Part shown: positions 1 through 7,675 of the stretch, in pieces
Position numbering within the stretch: the stretch's first letter is position 1
Layout: each line of letters begins with the position of its first letter
Source: Flavobacteriaceae bacterium UBA1115
GTDB taxonomy: Bacteria; Bacteroidota; Bacteroidia; Flavobacteriales; Flavobacteriaceae
Length of the DNA stretch: 18,698 nucleotides
NCBI GenBank assembly: GCA_002313325.1
Contig: DCBE01000037.1
Location: 2,033 to 20,730, forward strand
Direction of reading: 5' to 3'
Notes under the pieces: model-generated
The model's database searches: none
Told to the model about the DNA's origin: nothing
The model's input: only the letters and a program-made list of their open reading frames with translations
Translations under genes and position numbers: made by a program

Positions 1-651
1 GGTCCTGAAATAGGTGTTGCGTCTACCAAGGCGTTTACCACTCAGCTTACGGTAATTATCATGATGGGGCTACGCTTGGGACAGCTTAAAGGAACCATTG
101 ACAATGCTGATTTTGATCGTGTTGCCAAACAATTAGCTGCACTTCCAAAATTGATAGAGGTTGTGTTGGCATACGACCAACAAATTGAAAAAATTGCTCG
201 TGAATACAAAGACGCTTTAAACTTTTTGTATTTGGGTAGGGGGTATAATTTTCCCGCTGCGCTTGAAGGGGCATTAAAGCTTAAAGAGATTTCTTACATT
301 CATGCCGAAGGCTATCCCGCAGCTGAGATGAAGCATGGCCCCATTGCCTTAATTGACAAAAACATGCCCGTGGTGGTTATCGCAACCAATAAGGGACATT
401 ATGAGAAGATTGTTAGTAATGTGCAAGAGATAAAATCGCGAAATGCCAAGATCATTTCAATCGTTACCAAAGGCGATGAGAGTGTTAAACTGCTTTCTGA
501 CCACGTGATTGAAATTCCTGAAGTTACAGAAGCTTTAGTACCCATACTGGCCTCTGTTCCATTGCAATTACTATCCTATCATATTGCCATCATGCGTGGT
601 TGTAACGTAGATCAACCGAGAAATTTGGCGAAGTCAGTAACGGTGGAGTAG
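1..651 (+). CDS. glmS: Glutamine--fructose-6-phosphate aminotransferase (isomerizing), C-terminal part
   Basis: The reading frame is open from base 1 and ends at TAG 649-651, so this is the last 216 residues of a protein that usually has about 600. The glutaminase domain and first SIS domain lie outside the window. The fragment opens with GPEIGVASTKAFTTQ, the typical GlmS segment between the two sugar-isomerase (SIS) domains. It continues with the second SIS domain (GRGYNFPAALEGALKLKE, then HAEGYPAAEMKHGP) and closes with the family C-terminal tail DQPRNLAKSVTVE, which reaches into the active site. The enzyme makes glucosamine-6-phosphate from fructose-6-phosphate and glutamine in the cytoplasm, the entry step to UDP-GlcNAc for peptidoglycan and lipid A. 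murB and lpxK downstream use products of that route. An ATG at 61 is internal and not the true start. Family assignment is very secure. Confidence 0.96.
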   Translation, partial: GPEIGVASTKAFTTQLTVIIMMGLRLGQLKGTIDNADFDRVAKQLAALPKLIEVVLAYDQQIEKIAREYKDALNFLYLGRGYNFPAALEGALKLKEISYIHAEGYPAAEMKHGPIALIDKNMPVVVIATNKGHYEKIVSNVQEIKSRNAKIISIVTKGDESVKLLSDHVIEIPEVTEALVPILASVPLQLLSYHIAIMRGCNVDQPRNLAKSVTVE

Positions 652-760
652 CCATTGTTCAAGAAAACACCGTCTTAAAATACGCACAAAAAACCAGCAT
701 GTTTTCGTCGAAGTTGGTACCCACAGCTTCCATTTCTCCATAAGGTTGTATATTGCTGTT

Positions 761-2638
761 ATGCAGTCCAAAATCCCATCCTTAATGCGCGCGTACAGCC
801 GCTTTTTAGCGGACACGAAATCGCTTGCTTTTAAGGATTACGATGCCCTTCATCAATGGAGTATTGATAACCAAGCGGCCTTTTGGGAAAGTATCACCCA
901 ATTTTTTAAGTTGGATTTTGATACCCCTTTCCAGGAGGTTTATGTTCCAGCAACCCCTTTTTGGAAAGCTAAGTGGTTCACGGGCGCACAACTAAGCTAT
1001 GCCCATCATGTTCTTCGCAATGCCACGCCTGCGCAACCTGCGATAATCCACCAAAACGAGACTTCTGAGGGGGTTGAAATCAGTTGGCAACAACTTATTG
1101 CCAAAACTCACGCCTTGCAGCAGCAGCTAAAAACGCTTGGTGTTGTTAAAGGCGATGTTGTGGTATGCTATGGTATCAACAGCCCAGAAACAGTTGCCGC
1201 CTTTTTGGCTACCAATGCCTTGGGTGCGATTTGGTCCTCCTGTTCTCCCGACTTTGGTACCGATGCCGTCTGTGAACGCTTTGCCCAGTTGTCTCCCAAA
1301 GTGCTTTTTGCCCATCAGCAATATGCCTATGGCGGAAAAGTTTTTGATATCAGCGCGAAAATCAAGACCATTAGTGATTCCATAGGTGCTATTCAAAATA
1401 CCTTATTGCTCGATGATCACCTAAATTTTGACGATGCCCCCGTAACCATAAATCAAATACATTTTGAGTCGGTTTCTTTTTCAGACCCCATCTGGGTATT
1501 GTTCTCATCTGGGACAACGGGAAAACCCAAGGCCATTGTTCACGGCACGGGCCATATGCTATTGGAGCACCTCAAGTCGTTGGCCTTACATCAAGATGTT
1601 AGGATAGGGGAGCGGTATTTTTGGTATTCCACTACCGGTTGGATGATGTGGAATTACGCATTAGGTAGTTTGCTGTGTGGTGCAACACTTTGTTTGTATT
1701 CAGGTGCGCCGACCTATCCTAACGCCGACCGTTTGTGGCAGTTTGCACACAAGTCTAGCATCAATCACTTTGGTGGCGGAGCGGTTTATTTTCAGCAGCA
1801 AGTGGCCTCTCCAAGCCCATTTATCACCCAAAACGACTTTTCTTTTCTAAAAACAATTGGCTCAACTGGCTCCCCCATGTCGGCAGCTGTATGCAGAGGA
1901 TTGCAAGCGCTTTTTCCTTCAGCACAAGTAATTTCGCTCAGTGGTGGTACGGACGTATGCACGGCATTTGTAGGGGGTCACCCCGACCTACCCGTAATTC
2001 CCGGCGAAATACAATGCAAAATGCTCGGCGCTGCCATAAACGTTTGGGATAATGACGCCAAGGAGGTTGTCCAAACAGCTGGTGAGTTGGTGCTTACCCA
2101 ACCTTTTTTATCAATGCCAATTTATTTTGTCAATGACCCCGAATATAAACGGTATGCTGCCAGTTATTTTTCCAAATATGCATCAGTATGGCACCACGGC
2201 GATTGGGCTGCCATTACCGCAACTAAAGGGGTGGTTATTTACGGTCGTTCTGATGCAACGCTCAATCGTTCGGGCGTGCGTATCGGCACTTCTGAGTTGT
2301 ATAATGCGCTGTCGCGGCTCGAAGCTGTTGAGGATGCCTTGGTAGTGCATCTGCAGAATGAGCAAATGGATCAATTACTACTTTTTATTCAGGCACATGA
2401 AGCAGTAGCAATTGCTGTCATAAAGCAACACATCCGAAAAAGTTGCTCGCCTAGGCATGTCCCCGATGCAATTTATACGACCCCCGAAATCCCCTACACC
2501 ATTAGTGGAAAAAAAGTAGAGATTCCAATAAAAAGAATTTTAATGGGAGAAAAGCCTGAGGCGGTGATTTCATCATACGCCTTGAGGAATCCTAGTGCGA
2601 TTGATTGGTATGTTGACTTTACTAAAAAACTTAGATAG
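761..2638 (+). CDS. aacS: Acetoacetyl-CoA synthetase (acetoacetate--CoA ligase)
   Basis: ANL-superfamily ligase that activates acetoacetate with ATP and CoA in the cytoplasm, feeding ketone-body carbon to acetyl-CoA or to lipid and polyester synthesis. The N-terminal ACS-type region (FKDYDALHQWSIDNQAAFW) is the form seen in acetoacetyl-CoA rather than acetyl-CoA synthetases. The ATP-binding motif SSGTTGKPK is at residues 249-257, the hinge motif YGRSDATLNRSG starts near 494, and the acylation lysine lies in ISGKKVE (K584). The length of 625 residues is slightly below the usual 650 or so. I chose ATG 761; a TTG at 746 in frame would add five residues, and no Shine-Dalgarno or clear -7 box settles it. 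A gap of 109 bases after glmS holds no gene. The 3' end overlaps the convergent gene by 8 bases. No partner genes of ketone or polyhydroxybutyrate metabolism are adjacent. Confidence 0.9.
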   Translation: MQSKIPSLMRAYSRFLADTKSLAFKDYDALHQWSIDNQAAFWESITQFFKLDFDTPFQEVYVPATPFWKAKWFTGAQLSYAHHVLRNATPAQPAIIHQNETSEGVEISWQQLIAKTHALQQQLKTLGVVKGDVVVCYGINSPETVAAFLATNALGAIWSSCSPDFGTDAVCERFAQLSPKVLFAHQQYAYGGKVFDISAKIKTISDSIGAIQNTLLLDDHLNFDDAPVTINQIHFESVSFSDPIWVLFSSGTTGKPKAIVHGTGHMLLEHLKSLALHQDVRIGERYFWYSTTGWMMWNYALGSLLCGATLCLYSGAPTYPNADRLWQFAHKSSINHFGGGAVYFQQQVASPSPFITQNDFSFLKTIGSTGSPMSAAVCRGLQALFPSAQVISLSGGTDVCTAFVGGHPDLPVIPGEIQCKMLGAAINVWDNDAKEVVQTAGELVLTQPFLSMPIYFVNDPEYKRYAASYFSKYASVWHHGDWAAITATKGVVIYGRSDATLNRSGVRIGTSELYNALSRLEAVEDALVVHLQNEQMDQLLLFIQAHEAVAIAVIKQHIRKSCSPRHVPDAIYTTPEIPYTISGKKVEIPIKRILMGEKPEAVISSYALRNPSAIDWYVDFTKKLR

Positions 2639-3413
2639 AAGCGATAACGCCTTGCATGTAGGTTTCTTGCTCTTCAGCAAGTTCTTTATCTACTAAAATA
2701 CGACCACTGTGCTCGTCAGTGATAATTTTTTTGCGTGTTGCAATTTCCATTTGAACCTGTGGTGGGATGGTAAAGAATGAGCCGCCCGATGCACCACGGT
2801 CGACAGAAACAATAGCTAAACCATTTTTAACAGATGCGCGAATGCGCTGGTAAGCATTTACAAGTCTTTCGTCAGCCATCTTTTCGTATGCTTCAGATTT
2901 CTTGAGTAGCAACTTTTCTTCCTTTTGCGTTTCCGTAAGGATGTCGTCAAGTTCATCTTTTTTATGCTGAAGGTGGTTTTTGCGTTCGTCTAGTTTGGTT
3001 GTTGTTTCTGTTACAGACTGGTTCTTTTTTTCAATCAAGGCTTTTAGCTGGTTGATTTGCTTTTCAGCTAATTGAATTTCGAGATCTTGGTACTCAATTT
3101 CTTTAGTCAACGACTCGTAAGCACGGTTGTTGCGTACATTTTTTTGTTGTTCGTTATATTTTTTGATGAGTTCTTTTGAAGTTTCAATACCCAGTTTTTT
3201 CGCTTTGATTTCGTCTTCATAAGCAGTAACCTCAATGCCTAAATTGCTTAATCTTTTGTCCAGCCCTGCAACCTCTGCCTCCAAATCTTCTACCTCTAGA
3301 GGTAACTCACCGCGTACGTTTCGTATTTCGTCTATCCGTGTGTCAACCAGTTGTAGGTTGTATAGTGCTCGCAGTTTTTCTTCGATAGTTGCTTCAACTT
3401 TAATTTTTCCCAT
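2631..3413 (-). CDS. Coiled-coil zinc-ribbon-family protein lacking the zinc cysteines
   Basis: A 260-residue protein of the family annotated as C4-type zinc ribbon domain-containing protein, usually encoded beside nif3. Residues 10-185 are highly charged, rich in Glu, Lys, Leu and Gln, and read as a long helical hairpin or coiled coil. Residues 205-242 align with the C-terminal ribbon (IPPQ, then HSGRIL), but the two CxxC pairs of the canonical family are replaced by SGGS (209-212) and DEHS (233-236). There is no cysteine anywhere in the protein, so it cannot bind zinc through the usual site. The start ATG at 3413 lies 3 bases after the nif3 stop, so the two genes are probably co-transcribed and translationally coupled. 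The role is unknown in the family; nucleic-acid or protein-scaffold functions have been suggested for such coiled-coil/ribbon proteins. The 3' end overlaps aacS by 8 bases. Confidence 0.88.
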   Translation of the reverse strand: MGKIKVEATIEEKLRALYNLQLVDTRIDEIRNVRGELPLEVEDLEAEVAGLDKRLSNLGIEVTAYEDEIKAKKLGIETSKELIKKYNEQQKNVRNNRAYESLTKEIEYQDLEIQLAEKQINQLKALIEKKNQSVTETTTKLDERKNHLQHKKDELDDILTETQKEEKLLLKKSEAYEKMADERLVNAYQRIRASVKNGLAIVSVDRGASGGSFFTIPPQVQMEIATRKKIITDEHSGRILVDKELAEEQETYMQGVIASI

Positions 3414-3416
3414 AGT

Positions 3417-4511
3417 TTAGAAGTAATGAACAGGATTGGTGTCCATTTTTGATGAAATGAACGTAAAATTAGGGAAATTTTTGTTAAGATGCTCCATAAT
3501 TGTTTTTTTGGTGAATTGCTCACTTTCAAAGTGTCCAACATCAACAAGCAAACAGCTTTCTTCAGCCCTAAAAAAATCGTGGTATTTAAGGTCGGCAGTA
3601 ATGTATGCATCAGCGCCCTTAGCGATGGCACTTTCAATGGCAAAGCTGCCTGAGCCACCCAGTATGGCCACACGCTTTATGTCTTTGCCTAGCAACGCAC
3701 TGTGTCTAAAGACCGTCGTGCCTAAAATATCTTTCAGCTTTTTCAAAAAATCGGGTTCTTGCATGGCCTTAGGTAGCTCTCCAATACAACCCATGCCCAA
3801 ATCAGACCTAGTGTTTTCCAATGTTGTAATTTCATAAGCGACATTTTCATAAGGGTGGGCGTCCAACAATGCAGTAATGACCTTGCTGTGGAGGTGCTTG
3901 GGAAAGATCATTTGCAATTGTATTTCTGCTCCCTTGTGGCGAGATCCGCTTGTGCCAACAAAGGGCTTACTCCCATCAAGTGGCTTAAAAACACCCTCCC
4001 CCGCAAAGGTAAAGCTACATTCATCATAATGGCCCATTGCGCCAGCCCCAGCTGCAAATAAGGCTTCTTGCACCACCTCTAGTTGTGGGTTGGGCACATA
4101 AGTGTCGAGTTTTTGTATGGTTCCTTTAGCAGGCTGAATGACGGTTCTGTCCCTCAACTCCAATGCGTTGGCCAAACCAGCGTTAACGCCATCGCGTTGC
4201 ACGTCAAGGGCGGTGTGAATGGCATAAATAGCTATATCGTGCTTAATGGCTTTGGTTATTGCTCTAGAAACATAGGACGAATTGGTCAATTTTTTTAGTC
4301 CCTTGAAGATAATAGGGTGGAAGCAAACCACGAGTTCACATTTTTCGGCAATGGCCTCATCAATAACCAACTCTAGGGCATCGTGCGCTATAAGTACCTT
4401 TTTAACTTTTTGTGCGTGGCTGCCCACTAAAAGCCCTACATTATCAAAGTCTTCGGCATAAGCAAGTGGTGCCCATGTTTCTAAACTAGATGTTATTTCG
4501 CGTACCGTCAT
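3417..4511 (-). CDS. Nif3-like dinuclear metal center protein (YbgI/YqfO family)
   Basis: A 364-residue member of the Nif3/YbgI family, toroidal hexamers with a two-metal site. It is sometimes labelled GTP cyclohydrolase I type 2, but the true substrate of most members is unsettled. Likely metal ligands are H65 (CFHPIIF), H99 and D103 (AIHTALD), and H327 and E331 (GHFESE), matching the spacing in the family. The residue before H65, usually a second histidine, is F64 here. Residues about 130-235 form the inserted PII/CutA-like domain found in the longer YqfO type. The frame extends upstream to 4580, but ATG 4511 is preferred: it gives the family N-terminus (TVREITSSLETWAP), avoids running into the divergent lpxK, and sits just after a -7 box. 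The next gene follows after 3 bases, an association common in Bacteroidota. Confidence 0.93.
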   Translation of the reverse strand: MTVREITSSLETWAPLAYAEDFDNVGLLVGSHAQKVKKVLIAHDALELVIDEAIAEKCELVVCFHPIIFKGLKKLTNSSYVSRAITKAIKHDIAIYAIHTALDVQRDGVNAGLANALELRDRTVIQPAKGTIQKLDTYVPNPQLEVVQEALFAAGAGAMGHYDECSFTFAGEGVFKPLDGSKPFVGTSGSRHKGAEIQLQMIFPKHLHSKVITALLDAHPYENVAYEITTLENTRSDLGMGCIGELPKAMQEPDFLKKLKDILGTTVFRHSALLGKDIKRVAILGGSGSFAIESAIAKGADAYITADLKYHDFFRAEESCLLVDVGHFESEQFTKKTIMEHLNKNFPNFTFISSKMDTNPVHYF

Positions 4512-4516
4512 CGTTC

Positions 4517-4524
4517 CAAAGATA
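4517..4524 (-). promoter_or_regulatory. -7 promoter element for the nif3-like gene
   Basis: On the minus strand this reads TATCTTTG, an exact match to the Bacteroidota sigma-A -7 consensus TAnnTTTG. With transcription starting about 4 bases after the motif, the message would begin near 4513, only about 2 bases before the ATG at 4511. No TTG at standard -33 spacing is seen (one occurs with a 24-base spacer). It lies back to back with the lpxK promoter in a 33-base divergent gap. Confidence 0.5.
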
Positions 4525-4531
4525 AAAGTTC

Positions 4532-4539
4532 TACTTTTG
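4532..4539 (+). promoter_or_regulatory. -7 promoter element for lpxK
   Basis: TACTTTTG matches the Bacteroidota -7 consensus TAnnTTTG exactly and points at lpxK, whose ATG is at 4545. The inferred start of transcription near 4543 leaves a leader of about 2 bases. No -33 TTG is found at the usual distance. The motif is 7 bases from the oppositely oriented nif3 -7 box, so the two promoters probably compete for polymerase. Confidence 0.5.
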
Positions 4540-4544
4540 TTTTT

Positions 4545-5549
4545 ATGGCAATTTGGAGAAAAGCATTGTTTCCATTTCAAATTTTATTTGCCGGAGTCGT
4601 TTTGCTTCGTAAAAAGCTCTATGCTGAGGGTGTTATTTCACGCTATGTGGCGCCAATTCCTACAATTGTGGTTGGAAACCTTGCTACTGGAGGGACTGGA
4701 AAAACGCCAATAATCGACTTTTTGTTGCGCCATTTTTCCCAAAAAAAGGAATTGGGTGTATTGAGCCGTGGGTATGGGCGTAAGTCCAAAGGATTTTTAA
4801 CAGTCCATTCTAATGCTCCTTTGTCTCAGGTGGGAGATGAACCCCTCATGTTGGCACAAAAGCATCCAGCAGTATTTATGGCTGTTTGTGCAAACCGGCC
4901 CAAGGGGATTGTTCAAATGCTACAGCAAAATCCTGGACTAGAAGCCATTTTTTTAGATGACGCCTTACAGCATTTAGCCCTGCAACCACATTTTAAAATA
5001 GTGCTGACTACCTTTCAAAAACCTTGGTTTGACGATGCCTTACTCCCTGTTGGTAATCTTAGAGAGCCATCGTGTGCAGCAAGAGATGCCGATATTGTGG
5101 TGGTTACCAAATGCCCTAAAACCATTGATGCAGAAAGCAGCGCAGCATTTAGTGTACAATTGGGTCTATTGCCCCATCAAGCGTTGTTCTTTACGACACT
5201 TGCATATGAAACCCATGTGCGTGGATCAAGCATATTGCCATTGAAAGAATTTGTCAAAACCCCTTTTGTGCTTATTACCGGAATTGCCAATCCAAAAACT
5301 TTGGTTGATTTCTTAAAAGGTCAAGGCGCTGACTTTACGCATTTGTCTTATCCAGACCATCACAATTTTAGTAAAAAAGAAATCGCATCCCTTAAAGCGA
5401 TGCAGCAGCCTATTTTAACTACCGAAAAAGATGCTGTACGATTGGCTAATTCTGCGCTAAAGGAGTACCATACCATAGGCGTTGGGGTAAGCTTCTTGGA
5501 CAATGAACAAGCCTTTATAGACTTGGTCCAATCGGCAATTGACAATTAA
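4545..5549 (+). CDS. lpxK: Tetraacyldisaccharide 4'-kinase (lipid A biosynthesis)
   Basis: LpxK phosphorylates the 4' position of the tetraacyl disaccharide 1-phosphate, a late step of lipid A synthesis on the cytoplasmic face of the inner membrane. The 334-residue protein has a hydrophobic N-terminal helix (about 8-22), the P-loop GGTGKTP at 49-55, SRGYGRK at 74-80, GDEP at 97-100 and the DDALQH motif at 138-143 (DDxxQH in the family), followed by LPVGNLREP. All expected motifs are present and the length is normal for the group. ATG 4545 is the natural start, since the -7 box lies just upstream. Its TAA (5547-5549) abuts the stop of convergent lipA with no base between. It stands alone as a single-gene transcript rather than with other lpx genes. 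Confidence 0.94.
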   Translation: MAIWRKALFPFQILFAGVVLLRKKLYAEGVISRYVAPIPTIVVGNLATGGTGKTPIIDFLLRHFSQKKELGVLSRGYGRKSKGFLTVHSNAPLSQVGDEPLMLAQKHPAVFMAVCANRPKGIVQMLQQNPGLEAIFLDDALQHLALQPHFKIVLTTFQKPWFDDALLPVGNLREPSCAARDADIVVVTKCPKTIDAESSAAFSVQLGLLPHQALFFTTLAYETHVRGSSILPLKEFVKTPFVLITGIANPKTLVDFLKGQGADFTHLSYPDHHNFSKKEIASLKAMQQPILTTEKDAVRLANSALKEYHTIGVGVSFLDNEQAFIDLVQSAIDN

Positions 5550-6425
5550 TTATTGAATGTGTTTATGCGCTTTGTAAGAAGAGCGCACGAGTGCCCCACT
5601 TTCCACATGGCGAAAGCCCATCTCTTTGCCCAATATCTCGTATTTTTTGAATTGCTCTGGTGTAATAAAATCAGCAACAGGTAAGTGTTTTTTGGATGGT
5701 TGTAAATACTGCCCTAGGGTAATGATGTCTACTTTGGCTTTGCGTAAATCTTCAATTGAGGCAATAACTTCTTCTTCAGTTTCGCCGAGACCTAGCATCA
5801 ATCCAGACTTTGTACGGTGGACGCCCTTCTCTTTGAGGTATTTGAGTGCTTCAAGGCTTCTGTCGTATTTTGCTTGAATACGTACTTCGCGCGTGAGCCT
5901 GCGCACAGTTTCCATGTTGTGTGATACCACTTCAGGGGCAACTTCAACAATACGATTCAATAAATCCTCTCTCCCCTGAAAATCGGGGATTAAGGTTTCA
6001 AGCGTGGTGTTGGGGTTCATTCTGCGAATGGCCTTTACGGTTTCAGTCCAAATGATGGTGCCTTGATCTGGCAAATCGTCACGGTCAACAGATGTAATAA
6101 CAGCATGCTTGATACTCATAATCTTGATGGAGCGTGCTACTTTTTCTGGCTCTGCCCAATCCACAGTATCGGGTCTTCCTGTTTGAACTCCACAAAATCC
6201 GCAAGAACGTGTACAGATATTTCCTAGAATCATAAATGTCGCTGTACCCTCACCCCAGCACTCGCCCATATTGGGGCAACTACCGGAAGTACAAATGGTA
6301 TGCAGCTCGTATTTGTCTACCAGTCCGCGTAATTCAGTGTATTTCTTTCCTGTAGGAAGTTTGACTCTTAACCATTTTGGTTTGGGAGCTCTTACGGTCG
6401 ATTGTGTGGTGGTGGTTTCTGACAT
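5550..6425 (-). CDS. lipA: Lipoyl synthase
   Basis: Radical-SAM enzyme that inserts two sulfurs into protein-bound octanoyl groups to form lipoyl cofactor for pyruvate and 2-oxoglutarate dehydrogenases and the glycine cleavage system. It has the auxiliary [4Fe-4S] cysteines C45, C50 and C56 (CTSGSCPNMGEC), the radical-SAM CxxxCxxC motif C71, C75, C78 (CTRSCGFC), and the C-terminal RSSY motif (281-284) whose serine ligates the auxiliary cluster. The length of 291 residues is standard. The start ATG 6425 is 37 bases after the Nramp-like gene stop, and a TAATTTTG box lies between them, so it can be transcribed on its own as well as by read-through. No lipB is adjacent. Confidence 0.97.
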   Translation of the reverse strand: MSETTTTQSTVRAPKPKWLRVKLPTGKKYTELRGLVDKYELHTICTSGSCPNMGECWGEGTATFMILGNICTRSCGFCGVQTGRPDTVDWAEPEKVARSIKIMSIKHAVITSVDRDDLPDQGTIIWTETVKAIRRMNPNTTLETLIPDFQGREDLLNRIVEVAPEVVSHNMETVRRLTREVRIQAKYDRSLEALKYLKEKGVHRTKSGLMLGLGETEEEVIASIEDLRKAKVDIITLGQYLQPSKKHLPVADFITPEQFKKYEILGKEMGFRHVESGALVRSSYKAHKHIQ

Positions 6426-6441
6426 ATAACAATTTAGATTA

Positions 6442-6449
6442 CAAAATTA
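6442..6449 (-). promoter_or_regulatory. -7 promoter element for lipA
   Basis: The minus strand reads TAATTTTG, an exact TAnnTTTG match in the 37-base gap between the Nramp-like gene and lipA. Inferred transcription would start near 6438, giving a leader of about 13 bases. No -33 TTG is seen. It suggests lipA has its own promoter at the end of the longer gene run. Confidence 0.45.
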
Positions 6450-6462
6450 CGAAACAGTTTCA

Positions 6463-7674
6463 CTAATAAAAAATTACGAACAAGTAAACGCAACTAAAAC
6501 CCAAAAGAAACAAAATACCCAACACACTAGCCACTTGGAGCCACTTTTTTGGTTGGTATTTTAATGGGATATGTTTACAGGTCACTAGCCGCAAATTTAA
6601 GGCTGCATAAAAAGGCGCTGTTATAAACGACAGCACGGTAGCAATTTTAACCAATAGCCCCATCTCCGACGCTAAGAACACAAAAATCAAACAAGTACCT
6701 AGGGTTAAAATCACCAACCAGCTTTTTTGTTTTTGTAAAATAGGGAGCCTCAACAGCTTTGATGTATGCGCCATTACTCTAGGTGAAGCATCTAGTGTGG
6801 TGAGCGTGGTGCTGACCATAGTGGTAAGGGCCGCCAAGGCAATAACCACAAACCAGCCACTGCCCATAAGCGATGTGTAAAGTCCAATCAGCTGACCTGC
6901 AAAAGAAGCACCGTTTGGTGAGAAAGAAACGCCTGTGCCAAACATCACAGTTGCGCCGAGCAAAATAAAACACAGCCCCAAAACAAGCGTAACCAAATAG
7001 CCTATGTTAAAATCAAAAAGCGAAGACGTTAAACTCGCTGATGGGTTTATTTTTTTCTTTTCTATTGCCCAAACCGAATGCCAAACCGAAATGTCCATGG
7101 GTCCCGGCATCCATCCCATAAAGGCGATAAGAAATGTCCACTCCAGCGTGTTTTCAGGCAGGCGTTGTACGATGGTAACATCTTTGTTTTGACCCAAAGC
7201 AAATAGCACGGCCACCAAGGTACTGATGCTTAAAACCAATACAATAATTTTCATACTTTTGTCCAGCCAACCATAGCGACCGCGCCACAATATAGCAAAG
7301 CTAAAAAGTGCAATAACAACGGATACCCACATATTGGCATCTACGCCCAAAAGCCTTGCAGCTATGCCAGCCGTTACGGCTGTTACAGCAGCTTGAATAC
7401 TGAACATGGTCCCTAAACTTAGGATATAGTAGGCTGCAAGAACTCCTTTCCCCAAGCGTTTATAGCCTTCTAAAAGGCTTTCACCTGTGGCCATCGCGTA
7501 GCGGGGTCCAAATTGGAAGAATGGGTATTTGATGATGTTGACTAACAGCAATGCCCAAATCAGGCCATAGCCAAAATCAGCACCTGCTCTGGTGGATTGT
7601 ACCAGATGCGACACGCCAATGGCAGCACCAGCAAAAAGCAATCCAGGGCCTAGCTTTTTAAAGATTGAAACCAC
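6463..7674 (-). CDS. Nramp-family-like membrane transporter without canonical DPGN/MPH motifs
   Basis: A 403-residue integral membrane protein with about 11 hydrophobic segments and the overall pattern of Nramp (SLC11) carriers, including the conserved region after TM1 (GADFGY, then MATGESLLEG). Two metal-binding signatures of true Mn/Fe Nramp proteins are changed. TM1 DPGN aligns with GVSH (residues 20-23), and TM6 MPH becomes MPG (189-191, in MGWMPGPMD). Nramp-like proteins of this type occur in Bacteroidota and are usually annotated as divalent metal transporters, but loss of the metal ligands makes the substrate uncertain. The start is GTG 7674, one base after the stop of the sigma-factor gene, implying translational coupling. 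lipA follows 37 bases later. Confidence 0.82.
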   Translation of the reverse strand: MVSIFKKLGPGLLFAGAAIGVSHLVQSTRAGADFGYGLIWALLLVNIIKYPFFQFGPRYAMATGESLLEGYKRLGKGVLAAYYILSLGTMFSIQAAVTAVTAGIAARLLGVDANMWVSVVIALFSFAILWRGRYGWLDKSMKIIVLVLSISTLVAVLFALGQNKDVTIVQRLPENTLEWTFLIAFMGWMPGPMDISVWHSVWAIEKKKINPSASLTSSLFDFNIGYLVTLVLGLCFILLGATVMFGTGVSFSPNGASFAGQLIGLYTSLMGSGWFVVIALAALTTMVSTTLTTLDASPRVMAHTSKLLRLPILQKQKSWLVILTLGTCLIFVFLASEMGLLVKIATVLSFITAPFYAALNLRLVTCKHIPLKYQPKKWLQVASVLGILFLLGFSCVYLFVIFY

Positions 7675-7675
7675 C

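Noticed and set aside
652..760. Possible short gene or terminator in the glmS-aacS gap
   Set aside because: The frame after the glmS stop is open for about 30 codons but shows no start context or family similarity, and I could not find a convincing stem with a T-run.
1127..1396. Antisense open frame of 89 codons inside aacS (and other long antisense frames, as at 11241-11522 and 16897-17322)
   Set aside because: They lie wholly within strongly recognised genes, have no family features and no promoter motif, and are what the codon use of the real gene produces on other frames.
4512..4580. Extended N-terminus of the Nif3-like protein from 4580
   Set aside because: It would run across the divergent lpxK start and both promoters, and the family N-terminus begins at the inner ATG 4511.
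5541..5556. Small AT-rich dyad at the lpxK/lipA junction as a bidirectional terminator
   Set aside because: Only about four base pairs match and no GC stem is present, so it cannot be supported.
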